Assembly (NCBI GenBank): GCA_016776905.1
Contig: JADHSM010000009.1
Coordinates: 62,001-126,000, forward strand
Direction of reading: 5' to 3'
Length of the DNA: 64,000 nucleotides
Origin: Planctomycetota bacterium
Lineage (GTDB): Bacteria; Planctomycetota; UBA8108; UBA1146
The position numbers were made by a program, and so were the translations under genes. Shown here piece by piece: positions 56,584 through 64,000 of this stretch. Every line of letters starts with the position of its first letter. Position 1 is the first letter of the stretch. The notes under the pieces were generated by a model. That model searched no databases. It saw nothing but the letters and a program-made list of their open reading frames with translations, and was not told where the DNA came from.

Positions 56584-57918
56584 ATGTTCAGAGCCATCGG
56601 TAACATTCTTGCAATAGCTGATCTCAGATCGAGGATCGTATTTACGCTCCTTGCTTTGGCGATCTACAGAATTGGTTTCTTCATCTACCTTCCAGGTGTT
56701 GATGTCGGACTGATTCGTTCTATGACGGAAACCCAGAATGAACAGGGAGGCCTACTGAGCTTTATCAGTATGACCAGTCTCCTGACAGGAGGAGCTTTGT
56801 CGCAAGCGACAATCTTCTCTCTGGGAATCATGCCTTACATCAGTGCATCGATCATCTTCTCTCTGATGACCAAGGTGTTCCCCAAACTTGAGGAACTCCA
56901 AAAAGAGGGAGAGTCGGGTCGAAAGGTCATTGCTCGCTGGACGAGATATGCAGCGGTAGGCCTTTGTCTCATCCAGGCACTGTTCGTGGTGTTCTGGGTT
57001 TCGAGTGCAAACAGCGGGGGGGGAGTTGCTCTCTCTTCCGGTGGGTTTGGCATGGGCCTTTTGCAGGTTCTTGTCTTGACCGCAGGAACACTGTTCTTGA
57101 TGTGGCTCGGCGAGAAGATCACTGAAAATGGTATTGGAAACGGTATCTCCCTGATCATCATGGCGGGAATCGTAGCTGTGATTCCTGCAAGTCTTGGGGA
57201 TTTCCAGCAGCAATGGATCTCTTTGGATGTGGATGGTAAACCCTTCTTCATTCTCAAGTTATTGTCATTGCTCGTCTTGTTCTTCGTGGTAACCGCTGGT
57301 GTGGTTTTCATTACAAAAGGACAACGCCGTATTCCGATTCAGAATGCGAGAACTGTTCGTGGTGCGGGTAGCCAGCGTCATTACATGCCCATCAGGGTGA
57401 ATAGTGCCGGTGTTCTTCCTATCATCTTTGCTCAGTCACTACTGATCATTCCGGGAGTGATTCTCTCCATGTTTGCAGGAACTCAAGGCGTTGCCGATCT
57501 TTTGGCCCCTGGAACTTTCTGGTACATGATGATCTATGTTCTCATGATCGGATTCTTCACTTACTTCTGGACCTCGCTTTACTACAACCCTGTCGAGATG
57601 TCGGAAAACATGAAGGAGTACGGCTCCTTTATTCCGGGAATTCGTCCGGGGCGTCGTACCGCCGAATACCTTCAGCAAGTGTTCTCGCGCATCACTCTTG
57701 CAGGTGCCGTATTCTTGGCAGTGATTGCCTTGATCCCGCAGATCGTGACGAACACGCTCAACGTGAACTTTTTCGTGAGTGGAATGTTGGGTGGTACAGG
57801 TCTTTTGATCGTGGTGGGTGTTGCACTGGATTTGGTCGACAAGATCGAAGCGCAGTTGTTGGCACGTCAATACGAAGGATTTGTCTCCTCAAAGAAAAAG
57901 TCCGGGGCAGGAGTCTAG
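56584..57918 (+). CDS. secY: Preprotein translocase subunit SecY
   Basis: 444 residues from ATG 56584, chosen because TAGGGGAG lies just before it; a start at 56548 overlaps rplO. Ten hydrophobic helices are visible. Conserved GIMPYISASIIFSLM, GNGISLIIMAGI and the cytoplasmic GQRRIPIQNARTVRGAGSQRHYMPIRVN loop are present. It forms the protein-conducting channel with SecE (31479). Confidence 0.95.
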   Translation: MFRAIGNILAIADLRSRIVFTLLALAIYRIGFFIYLPGVDVGLIRSMTETQNEQGGLLSFISMTSLLTGGALSQATIFSLGIMPYISASIIFSLMTKVFPKLEELQKEGESGRKVIARWTRYAAVGLCLIQALFVVFWVSSANSGGGVALSSGGFGMGLLQVLVLTAGTLFLMWLGEKITENGIGNGISLIIMAGIVAVIPASLGDFQQQWISLDVDGKPFFILKLLSLLVLFFVVTAGVVFITKGQRRIPIQNARTVRGAGSQRHYMPIRVNSAGVLPIIFAQSLLIIPGVILSMFAGTQGVADLLAPGTFWYMMIYVLMIGFFTYFWTSLYYNPVEMSENMKEYGSFIPGIRPGRRTAEYLQQVFSRITLAGAVFLAVIALIPQIVTNTLNVNFFVSGMLGGTGLLIVVGVALDLVDKIEAQLLARQYEGFVSSKKKSGAGV

Positions 57919-57921
57919 ACC

Positions 57922-58578
57922 ATGAGTCGACTTGTGTTTCTGGGTCCTCCGGGTGTAGGTAAGGGGACTCAGGCTGTGGGTCTTGCGCAGGACGAGGGGA
58001 TTCCTCATATCTCCACTGGCGCAATCTTGCGAGATGCTCTTTCGCGAGGAACTCCCACCGGCCTCGAAGCCAAGAAATTCATGGACGCGGGAGAACTTGT
58101 TCCCGACGAAGTCGTACTGCGTCTCGTCAAGGATCGTCTTTCTGAAGACGACGCAGCTCAGGGTTGGCTTCTCGATGGTTATCCTCGTAATCTCGATCAG
58201 GCTTCCGCACTGAGTGACCTCCTTTCCCAGATGGACCAGTCTTTAGATCACGTGATTTATTTTGAGTGTGCGGAATCTGAATTGGTACGCCGACTGAGTG
58301 GCAGGAGAACCTGCCGTACATGTGGAGATACTTTCCACGTTGAGTTTGCACCCGTCGCTGAAAACAATTCATGCAAGGCTGGCGGAACCTGTGATATCTA
58401 CCAGAGAAGTGATGACCAGGAAGATGCGATTCTGAATCGTCTCAAAGTTTATCAGCGCGAAACGGGACCTCTTGTCGAGCACTATCGTGAAAAGGGACAA
58501 TTGATTGTCCTCGATGGATCCGCTCCGATAGAGATGGTTGGCTCCGCTCTCAGGGATGCCCTAGATCAGACCGGATAA
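57922..58578 (+). CDS. adk: Adenylate kinase, zinc-lid type
   Basis: 218 residues, long-lid form. P-loop GPPGVGKGT (8-16), LLDGYPRN (83-90) and R-rich GRRTCRTCGDTF (128-138) are present. The lid Cys are C131, C134, C151 and C157; the usual spacing is CxxC-x16-CxxC, so the last ligand is shifted (C-x5-C). It interconverts AMP, ADP and ATP. It lies between secY and map, as in many spc operons. Confidence 0.94.
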   Translation: MSRLVFLGPPGVGKGTQAVGLAQDEGIPHISTGAILRDALSRGTPTGLEAKKFMDAGELVPDEVVLRLVKDRLSEDDAAQGWLLDGYPRNLDQASALSDLLSQMDQSLDHVIYFECAESELVRRLSGRRTCRTCGDTFHVEFAPVAENNSCKAGGTCDIYQRSDDQEDAILNRLKVYQRETGPLVEHYREKGQLIVLDGSAPIEMVGSALRDALDQTG

Positions 58579-58582
58579 AGAT

Positions 58583-59380
58583 TTGATCCAGTACAAATCC
58601 TCTCGTGAAATTGATTTAATGGCTTCGGCGGGGGAGATGGTCGCCCGAACATTTCAGCGTATTGCTCCCATGATTCAGCCGGGAACTCGCACCCAAGATA
58701 TCGACGATGCCGTCCGCGACAGTATCGTGGATCTGGGGGGCAAAGCTCTTTTCCTCGGATACCACGGATTTCCCGCTCACAGTTGCATTTCTGTCAATGA
58801 GGAAGTGGTTCATGGAATTCCTGGGGAACGGCTCCTTCAGGATGGAGATCTCGTTTCCATCGATATTGGAATCGAATCCCAGGGTTTTTGTGGAGATTCG
58901 GCTCGATCTTTTCTGGTCGGATCGCCCAGTTCGGAGACCCAGAACGTTTTAGATGTATGCCGGGCGGCCTTGGCAAAAGGCATCGAAGGTGCTTATCCCG
59001 GAAATACGCTATGTGGTCTCATATCCGGCATTGAAGCTGTAATTCAGGCCTCAGGATTGGGACTCGTGAAGGAATTTGTCGGGCATGGCATTGGCCGGAC
59101 CATGCATGAGGAGCCCCAAGTCCCCAATTTCGTCTCTGTGGATCTCAAAAAACGTGATTTTGAACTTCGAGAGGGGCTCGTCCTTGCGATTGAGCCTATG
59201 GTCAACGGAGGCACAGGGGGTGTGAAGACGCTCAAGGACGGTTGGACAGTGGTGACACGGGATAGTCAAGTCTCGGCCCATTGTGAGCATACTGTGGCGA
59301 TCACAGGGGACGGTCCACGGGTATTGACCCTCGGGCCGGGGGAGTCCTGGCCGCCTCACAAAGATGCCGTCGGTCAATAG
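58583..59380 (+). CDS. map: Methionine aminopeptidase (type I)
   Basis: 265 residues, TTG start with the family start IQYKSSREIDLMASAGEMVA. Metal ligands D94, D105, H168, E204 and E235 and H77 are all at the expected places (VSIDIG, GDSARSF, FVGHGIGR, AIEPM, CEHTVAI). It removes N-terminal Met from nascent chains. infA, which follows map in many bacteria, is not found downstream. Confidence 0.95.
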   Translation: MIQYKSSREIDLMASAGEMVARTFQRIAPMIQPGTRTQDIDDAVRDSIVDLGGKALFLGYHGFPAHSCISVNEEVVHGIPGERLLQDGDLVSIDIGIESQGFCGDSARSFLVGSPSSETQNVLDVCRAALAKGIEGAYPGNTLCGLISGIEAVIQASGLGLVKEFVGHGIGRTMHEEPQVPNFVSVDLKKRDFELREGLVLAIEPMVNGGTGGVKTLKDGWTVVTRDSQVSAHCEHTVAITGDGPRVLTLGPGESWPPHKDAVGQ

Positions 59381-59449
59381 GGAATATTCCCATATGTTGG
59401 TCATTTTCCTTTAATTGTAGGAAATATCGTGGAATTCAGGTGATGCGGC

Positions 59450-59479
59450 TTGACGATGACGGCCCATACTCTGTATATT
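59450..59479 (+). promoter_or_regulatory. Probable sigma70 promoter of the rpmJ-rplQ unit
   Basis: TTGACG (59450-59455) and TATATT (59474-59479) are 18 bases apart. The predicted start near 59486 gives a leader of about 100 bases before the attenuator at 59586. It lies in the 518-base gap between map and rpmJ. Confidence 0.6.
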
Positions 59480-59585
59480 CCTCGCTTCCCATCGTGTCAT
59501 CCGGAGTGCAAATCGCCCCTCGGATTTCCCTCGTTTACGGCTCTTTTTCTGAGCAATGACAAGGGTTGATCTGGGTGAGAAGCGC

Positions 59586-59638
59586 CCACCCGCGGTCATC
59601 CCACGGGTGGTGTGAGTCGTGTTGCCCGTGGATTTTTT
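59586..59638 (+). terminator. Attenuator-like element: two mutually exclusive hairpins before rpmJ
   Basis: Hairpin A pairs CCACCCG (59586-59592) with CGGGTGG (59604-59610). Hairpin B pairs CCACGGG (59601-59607) with CCCGTGG (59625-59631) and is followed by six T residues (59633-59638), so it is a terminator. The two share 59604-59607, so forming A prevents B. A 19-codon frame (59556-59615) overlaps A, but no ribosome site precedes it. The effector is unknown. Confidence 0.6.
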
Positions 59639-59643
59639 CGACG

Positions 59644-59718
59644 TGCGCGACTTGATTTGATGCGCGACTTGATTTGATGCGCGACTTGATTTGATGCGCG
59701 ACTTGTTTTGATGCGCGA
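59644..59718 (+). repeat. 17-bp tandem repeat, four full copies and part of a fifth
   Basis: TGCGCGACTTGATTTGA starts at 59644, 59661, 59678 and 59695; the fourth copy carries one change (GATTT to GTTTT). A partial fifth begins at 59712. It lies directly after the attenuator and 180 bases before rpmJ. Confidence 0.94.
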
Positions 59719-59898
59719 AGGCGTGTGCCTTCAAGGGAACTGGAACTGAATGCAGTTTCAACAACTCGTATGGCGAATCGTCGCCAAGGTCGTTGAAAAA
59801 TCTTTCGGTTGTGAGCTGTTGTAACCGTGACCGGATCCTCAGTCGTCATTGTGCGTCGGGATCAAGAGACCGTTGGGTCGTTTGGAGTAAGGGACAAA

Positions 59899-60015
59899 AT
59901 GAAAGTCCGTGCATCCGTCCGTAGGATATGTGAGAACTGTAAACTCATCCGCCGTCGCGGAGTTCTTCGTATCATCTGCACCAACCCTCGTCACAAGCAA
60001 CGTCAAGGTAAGTGA
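59899..60015 (+). CDS. rpmJ: Ribosomal protein L36 (bL36)
   Basis: 38 residues from ATG 59899, with a purine-rich AGTAAGGGA upstream; an in-frame start at 59827 would add 24 residues and is not typical. Zinc ligands are C11, C14, C27 and H32 (CENC, ICTNPRH). It is the first gene after the attenuator and begins the alpha part of the cluster. Confidence 0.95.
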   Translation: MKVRASVRRICENCKLIRRRGVLRIICTNPRHKQRQGK

Positions 60016-60073
60016 TTCATTCCGCAGTTCGTCGAGTGACGAACTGTAGATAGTTAGGAACAGGTTCTAGGCG

Positions 60074-60442
60074 ATGCCAAGAATTCAGGGTGTGGACCTA
60101 CCAGCAAACAAGCGTGTCGAAGTGGCACTGACTTACATTTTTGGCATCGGTCCGCACGTTGCACAGGAGATTTGCAAGGCCTCAGGTGTTCAGCCGGAGA
60201 TCAAGGCAAGAGACCTGAGCGAAGACGAAGTCAGTAGAATTGGAACAGTGATTCAGAACACCTTCGTCGTCGAAGGGGAACTGCGTCGTCAGGTCCAACA
60301 AAACATTACAAGGCTGAAAGATATCGCCTCTTACCGCGGGATGCGTCATCGCCGTGGTTTACCTGTACGTGGTCAAAATACACGGAACAATGCTAGGACC
60401 CGCAAGGGACCTGCTCGGACCATGGCCAAAAAGAAAAAGTAA
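60074..60442 (+). CDS. rpsM: Ribosomal protein S13 (uS13)
   Basis: 122 residues. [24 protein letters not shown] and [27 protein letters not shown] are conserved. It contacts the P-site tRNA through its tail. Confidence 0.96.
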   Translation: MPRIQGVDLPANKRVEVALTYIFGIGPHVAQEICKASGVQPEIKARDLSEDEVSRIGTVIQNTFVVEGELRRQVQQNITRLKDIASYRGMRHRRGLPVRGQNTRNNARTRKGPARTMAKKKK

Positions 60443-60466
60443 TCCACCAGGATCGGAGACTTTGCG

Positions 60467-60847
60467 TTGGCGAAAGCAACGAAGAAGAAGGTTAAAAGAA
60501 ACGTTTCCAGAGGAATCGTTCACATTAAATCGACCTTCAATAATACAATCATTTCTATCACCGACCCTGAGGGGAATTCCCTCATGAGTCAAAGTGGTGG
60601 TAGCGTCGGCTACAAAGGCAGTCGCAAGTCGACACCTTTCGCCGCTCAGAGAGCTGCGGAGAACTGTGCCGGAATGGCCAAGAAATTGGGCATGACTCAG
60701 GTCGACCTCAGGGTCAAAGGGCCAGGTCCCGGTCGCGAATCTGCAATTCGGGCGATCCAGTCAAGTGGACTGGAAATCATCGCAATCGAAGATGTCACCC
60801 CCCTTCCGCATAACGGATGCCGGCCGCGCAAGCGCCGGAGAGTCTGA
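60467..60847 (+). CDS. rpsK: Ribosomal protein S11 (uS11)
   Basis: 126 residues, TTG start. [22 protein letters not shown] and [21 protein letters not shown] are typical. It lies at the platform near the mRNA exit. Confidence 0.95.
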   Translation: MAKATKKKVKRNVSRGIVHIKSTFNNTIISITDPEGNSLMSQSGGSVGYKGSRKSTPFAAQRAAENCAGMAKKLGMTQVDLRVKGPGPGRESAIRAIQSSGLEIIAIEDVTPLPHNGCRPRKRRRV

Positions 60848-60858
60848 GGAGCAGTCTC

Positions 60859-61485
60859 ATGGCACGTACCCTCGGACCCAAGTGTCGTCTTTGCCGTCGC
60901 GACGGCGACCGTCTCTACCTCAAAGGCCAGCGTTGTCACACCGCAAAGTGTGCTGTCGCGAAACGTGCATATCCTCCGGGAATGCACGGGTTTCGTCGCG
61001 GGCGTCCTTCCGAATACGGAGTTCGCCTACGCGAGAAGCAGAAGGCCAAAAGAATATACGGTGTTTTGGAACGCCAGTTCCGAAAGTACTTCGCTGAGGC
61101 AGATCGCCTTCGCGGAAACACGGGTGCCAACCTTTTGATCCTTTTGGAGAGAAGGCTGGACAACGCTGTATACCAACTGGGATTTGCGGATAGTCGCTCC
61201 CAGGCGAGACAGTTCGTGGCTCATGGCCACGTAACGGTCAACGGAAAGAAAATTGATGCGTCTTCTCACCTGATCAAGGTCGGAGATGTCATTGCGCCCA
61301 AGACGCGGAAAAAGAGTGAGTCTATGGCAAGGGAGAGGCTGGAAGCGATGCAGGGCAGAAGTGCTCCTGAATGGCTGACGCTGGAAGCCAAAGAACTCAG
61401 GGGAACGGTCAATCGTCTCCCCGCACGTGAGGACGTCTCTATTCCCATCAATGAGGCGTACATTGTCGAATTCAGTTCTCGTTAG
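60859..61485 (+). CDS. rpsD: Ribosomal protein S4 (uS4), zinc-binding form
   Basis: 208 residues from ATG 60859 (GAGGAGCAG upstream); an earlier in-frame ATG at 60817 overlaps rpsK and was not used. Zinc Cys are C9, C12, C26 and C31. The S4 RNA-binding region NRLRGNTGANLLILLERRLDNAVY and SRSQARQFVAHGHVTVNGKK are complete. It is a primary 16S binder and regulates the alpha operon in E. coli. Confidence 0.95.
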   Translation: MARTLGPKCRLCRRDGDRLYLKGQRCHTAKCAVAKRAYPPGMHGFRRGRPSEYGVRLREKQKAKRIYGVLERQFRKYFAEADRLRGNTGANLLILLERRLDNAVYQLGFADSRSQARQFVAHGHVTVNGKKIDASSHLIKVGDVIAPKTRKKSESMARERLEAMQGRSAPEWLTLEAKELRGTVNRLPAREDVSIPINEAYIVEFSSR

Positions 61486-61568
61486 GGAACTGAACCACCT
61501 GAATTTGAATCACTTGCCGGTATCGAGCCCTCGTGTTCGAGAAGCCGTGCGAGAAGGGAGCCCAGCCG

Positions 61569-62558
61569 ATGTCTATGCGTGTACGCTGGCGTGAATTTGA
61601 ACTGCCAAACCGAGTCGAGTGTGATCTTGACACGAAGAATTCTCAGTACGGAAACTTTGTCATAGAACCCTTTGAGAAGGGTTATGGGCACACTATTGGT
61701 AATAGTCTTCGCAGAGTTTTGCTTTCCTCGATTGAGGGCGCAGCTTTGGTGGAGGCGAGAATCGATGGTGTCGACCACGAGTTTTCGACGAAGGAAGGTG
61801 TCCTTGAGGACATCGCTCATGTCATTCTGAATCTCAAGCAGGTTCTCGTAGAGCTCAGAGGAGTTCAGGAAGCTGAGATGACGATCCGCAAATCGGGCAA
61901 AGGTCCGATCACGGCGGGAGATATTGAGCACGGCGATGACGTAGTGATCCACAATCCGGATCTCGTCATTGCTACTCTGACTGCAGACGTTGATTTCCAG
62001 GCGGTCCTTAAAGCTCGCATCGGTCGGGGTTATGTGACTGCTACCGAAAATGCAGAGGGGCATTCAGAGATTGGCCACATTTGGCTGGACTCTACGTTCT
62101 CTCCTGTGACGCGGGTTCGCTACCATGTGGAAGCCACTCGAGTCGGTCAGTTGACCAACTACGATAAACTGATCCTTGAGGTTTGGACCAACGGTACTAT
62201 CGATCCAGAGAGTGTTCTGGTGGAAGCCGGAAAGATTCTTCGTAAGCACCTCACACCCGTTGTGAAGTACTTCGAACTGGGGTCTGAGGTTCTTCAGCCA
62301 CGATTGCCAGAGATCTCTCTTCCCGATGATGAAGATGAAGAGATGCGTGCCATTTTGGATATGCCGATCTCTCAATTGGAACTCTCGGTGAGAGCCTCGA
62401 ACTGTCTTGAATCCATGAGCATTTCCACGCTTCGCGTATTGTTGAGAATGCGTGAGGATGATCTTCTTAGAATCCGTAACTTCGGCCAGACGTCATTGGA
62501 CGAACTGAAATTGAAGCTTGTGGATATGAACCTTGAACTGGGACAAGTCCACGGGTAA
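61569..62558 (+). CDS. rpoA: RNA polymerase alpha subunit
   Basis: 329 residues from ATG 61569; the start at 61533 is less likely because the family begins near MRVRWREFELP. The N-terminal dimerisation domain has YGNFVIEPFEKGYGHTIGNSLRRVLLSS. The C-terminal domain (LSVRASNCLESMSIST) conserves the Arg and Asn that touch UP-element DNA in E. coli (R265, N268). rplQ follows after 18 bases. Confidence 0.96.
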   Translation: MSMRVRWREFELPNRVECDLDTKNSQYGNFVIEPFEKGYGHTIGNSLRRVLLSSIEGAALVEARIDGVDHEFSTKEGVLEDIAHVILNLKQVLVELRGVQEAEMTIRKSGKGPITAGDIEHGDDVVIHNPDLVIATLTADVDFQAVLKARIGRGYVTATENAEGHSEIGHIWLDSTFSPVTRVRYHVEATRVGQLTNYDKLILEVWTNGTIDPESVLVEAGKILRKHLTPVVKYFELGSEVLQPRLPEISLPDDEDEEMRAILDMPISQLELSVRASNCLESMSISTLRVLLRMREDDLLRIRNFGQTSLDELKLKLVDMNLELGQVHG

Positions 62559-62576
62559 GTCCCAGGGAGTTGAGTA

Positions 62577-63170
62577 ATGCGTCATAGAGTTGCAGGAAAA
62601 AAGCTGAACCGAAACAGTAGCCATAGAAAGGCACTGAGTCGGAATTTAATGCGAGCCATGATCATTGAATGGCAAGGCAAGGGTCACATCGTAACCACGA
62701 AGACCAAAGCCAAATACATTCAGCCCCAGATGGAAAAGATGATCTCTCTGGCTCGTGAGAAAACTGTTCACAACATCCGTCGTGCCATGGCTGTGATCGG
62801 GGACAGAGATGTTGTTCAGGTTCTGTTCGACGAGATTGGTCCCTACTATCAGCAGAGACCCGGCGGTTACACGAGAATTCTTCGGTTGGTCAAGCCTCGC
62901 CTAGGTGACGCAACTGTAAGAGCCTACTTTGGATTCGTCCGCGAAGATGACGAATTCCCAGAAGGAGACCGCAGAGCGAAAGCTTCAGCTGGCGACGTCG
63001 CCGATGCGGGGGAGGTCGAAGCTTCTCAAGAGGAGGGTTCTGCCGAGGATCCGTCTGCTGATCCGGTCGCTTCGGCTGAGGTCGAGGATGCGTCTGATTC
63101 TGAGGGCGATTCGGGAGAAGAGAGTTCTTCCGATGATTCTGTAAATGAAGAAGAAACGCCTAAATCCTGA
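62577..63170 (+). CDS. rplQ: Ribosomal protein L17 (bL17) with an acidic C-terminal tail
   Basis: 197 residues; usual L17 is about 120-130. RHRVAGKKLNRNSSHRKALSRNLM and GGYTRILRLVKPRLGDAT are the conserved core. Residues about 121-197 are Glu, Asp, Ser and Ala-rich, with no expected fold. It is the last gene of the cluster. Confidence 0.95.
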   Translation: MRHRVAGKKLNRNSSHRKALSRNLMRAMIIEWQGKGHIVTTKTKAKYIQPQMEKMISLAREKTVHNIRRAMAVIGDRDVVQVLFDEIGPYYQQRPGGYTRILRLVKPRLGDATVRAYFGFVREDDEFPEGDRRAKASAGDVADAGEVEASQEEGSAEDPSADPVASAEVEDASDSEGDSGEESSSDDSVNEEETPKS

Positions 63171-63214
63171 CTTGCGCTTTTTTCTGGGCGTAGCCATTGA
63201 CGGTTGATCAAATA

Positions 63215-63265
63215 TTGCTCCTGGGTATCGCGGCTTTCACAGCTGCGATACCCAGAGGCAATTTT
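63215..63265 (+). terminator. Long near-perfect hairpin ending the ribosomal cluster
   Basis: TTGCTCCTGGGTATCGCGGCT (63215-63235) pairs with the matching arm 63241-63261 with three mismatches and loop TTCAC. A TTTT tract follows (63262-63265). It lies 45 bases after the rplQ stop. Confidence 0.8.
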
Positions 63266-63822
63266 GGCTTGAGTATAAAGATGTTCTGAGACGACTGAAG
63301 CCCGCTGATGATGAAGAGTTCCAGCTCGGGACCTGTCGCCTCAGGCTCAAAGCGATTTCCACGTATATTCAGCCCTGCCCCTCATTTCTGATCCCGACAC
63401 TCTGGCTCATTCTGGAGAAAATACGGAAAAGATCCGTGATGGTTCTCTCAAAGACACTCAAGGCGGCCAAGAAAAGTTGATTTGGGAGAAATCTTCAGAA
63501 CTCTAAATCCTTCCATTAATGATCTTTGGAAGGGATGTGTCGTAATATATCGAGATCTAAGAACTTCCATTTGTGACTAACCTGTCAGACGTTTCGTAAA
63601 TAAGTATGTAAGACTTTCAAACATGACGGAACCTACTTGACATGTTGACATGCGAGTTGTTTGATTAGCCGTAATGAATGTATCTCAGGTTCGCAAGATC
63701 CTGTTTTCTGGTTTTTATTAATCGAGATTGGTCGTCCGATCCTCAGGCCATATGGGTGTTGAGTCGGCGTTTTATTAAGAGGTGTTACCCCCATGAGGAA
63801 TCTATTCCAGAGGGAGGAGACT
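63266..63822. other. Intergenic after the ribosomal cluster, no supported gene
   Basis: 557 bases without a credible CDS. A hairpin CCTTCCA/TGGAAGG lies near 63508-63532. The direct repeat TTGACATG-TTGACATG (63637-63652) is a -35-like element without a clear -10, and may belong to the promoter of the 63823 gene. Confidence 0.5.
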
Positions 63823-64000
63823 ATGAATCTCTCCAGTTTGTGTGCGAAGACGCGCACTTTATGTGTTCTATCGCTGTCTCTGCTGTGTACGACATTTGTT
63901 GTCGCAGGCGGAGCTCAATCGATGAATCTTTCTAATGCTTCAACTCAGGGAACTGCATCGACGAATATGACTTTGTCTCTCGATGCCTCTGCTCCTGTTG
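63823..64000 (+). CDS. Secreted protein, only the N-terminus in the window
   Basis: Starts ATG 63823, with GGGAGGAG upstream; an in-frame ATG 30 bases earlier would add 10 residues. Residues 1-33 are a signal peptide (cleavage near VVAGGAQS). The mature start, MNLSNASTQGTASTNMTLSLDASAPV, is Ser/Thr-rich and looks like the first strand of an extracellular domain. The frame runs to the window end without a stop. Family not recognised; a secreted surface protein like those at the left edge is plausible. Confidence 0.75.
   Translation, partial: MNLSSLCAKTRTLCVLSLSLLCTTFVVAGGAQSMNLSNASTQGTASTNMTLSLDASAPV

Noticed and set aside
59556-59615. 19-codon possible leader peptide overlapping the attenuator
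   Set aside because: It ends inside the hairpins as a leader peptide might, but there is no Shine-Dalgarno and no run of regulatory codons, so it is only mentioned.
59644-59718. Tandem repeats considered as CRISPR arrays
   Set aside because: The units are 14-17 bp and directly adjacent, without spacers, and there are no cas genes in the window.

Overview
The window looks like a Gram-negative bacterium of the Planctomycetota or a close relative; this is inference, since no 16S rRNA is present. The pointers are giant secreted proteins ending in two dockerin-like calcium-binding repeats and a Cys-rich tail, a long three-segment SecE, no rpmD (L30) in the spc cluster, MEP-pathway isoprenoid genes, a futalosine-type menaquinone gene set, and an outer-membrane barrel protein ending in Phe. 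Genes are closely packed, with many ATGA/TGATG start-stop overlaps and an unusually large number of TTG and GTG starts.

Layout. 1-9516 (minus strand): three paralogous, multi-domain secreted proteins, the first cut by the window edge just where its dockerin begins; they share PPC-like, FN3-like, 'SYLRSF' and 'EGGDH' modules. 9517-10332: non-coding. 10333-12886 (plus): an ALDH7-type aldehyde dehydrogenase and a site-2 protease-like M50 membrane peptidase. 12888-17868 (minus): an operon menG - unknown - ubiX - ubiA - polytopic membrane protein, for menaquinone synthesis. 18069-20392 (plus): an anchored protein with a translated FxVNS repeat, coupled to murQ, then a tiny ORF. 20402-22518 (minus): tatD and an aminodeoxyfutalosine-deaminase-like amidohydrolase. 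22612-28783 (plus): LysM lipoprotein, dgt, ispD, an outer-membrane porin, ispF, cysS.

28869-63170 is one long plus-strand information-processing block: tRNA-Thr(TGT)-Tyr-Gly-Thr(GGT)-tuf-tRNA-Trp-secE-nusG-rplK-rplA-rplJ-rplL-rpoB-rpoC-rpsL-rpsG-fusA-rpsJ-rplC-D-W-B-rpsS-rplV-rpsC-rplP-rpmC-rpsQ-rplN-X-E-rpsN-rpsH-rplF-R-rpsE-rplO-secY-adk-map-rpmJ-rpsM-K-D-rpoA-rplQ. The tRNA-tuf-secE-nusG-rplKAJL-rpoBC, str, S10, spc and alpha operons are thus joined almost without interruption. rpmG, rpmD and infA are absent from their usual places. Structured RNA leaders precede rpoB, rpsJ and rpmJ; the last has a promoter, an antiterminator-like and a terminator-like hairpin that compete for the same bases. 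A final secreted protein starts at 63823 and runs off the end.

The main points of interest are an RGG-box extension on ribosomal protein S5 that resembles eukaryotic RPS2, a natural K88R residue in S12 (a known streptomycin-resistance substitution), long acidic tails on NusG, RpoC and L17, and a series of unrelated 14-17 bp tandem repeats placed just upstream of, or inside, gene starts.
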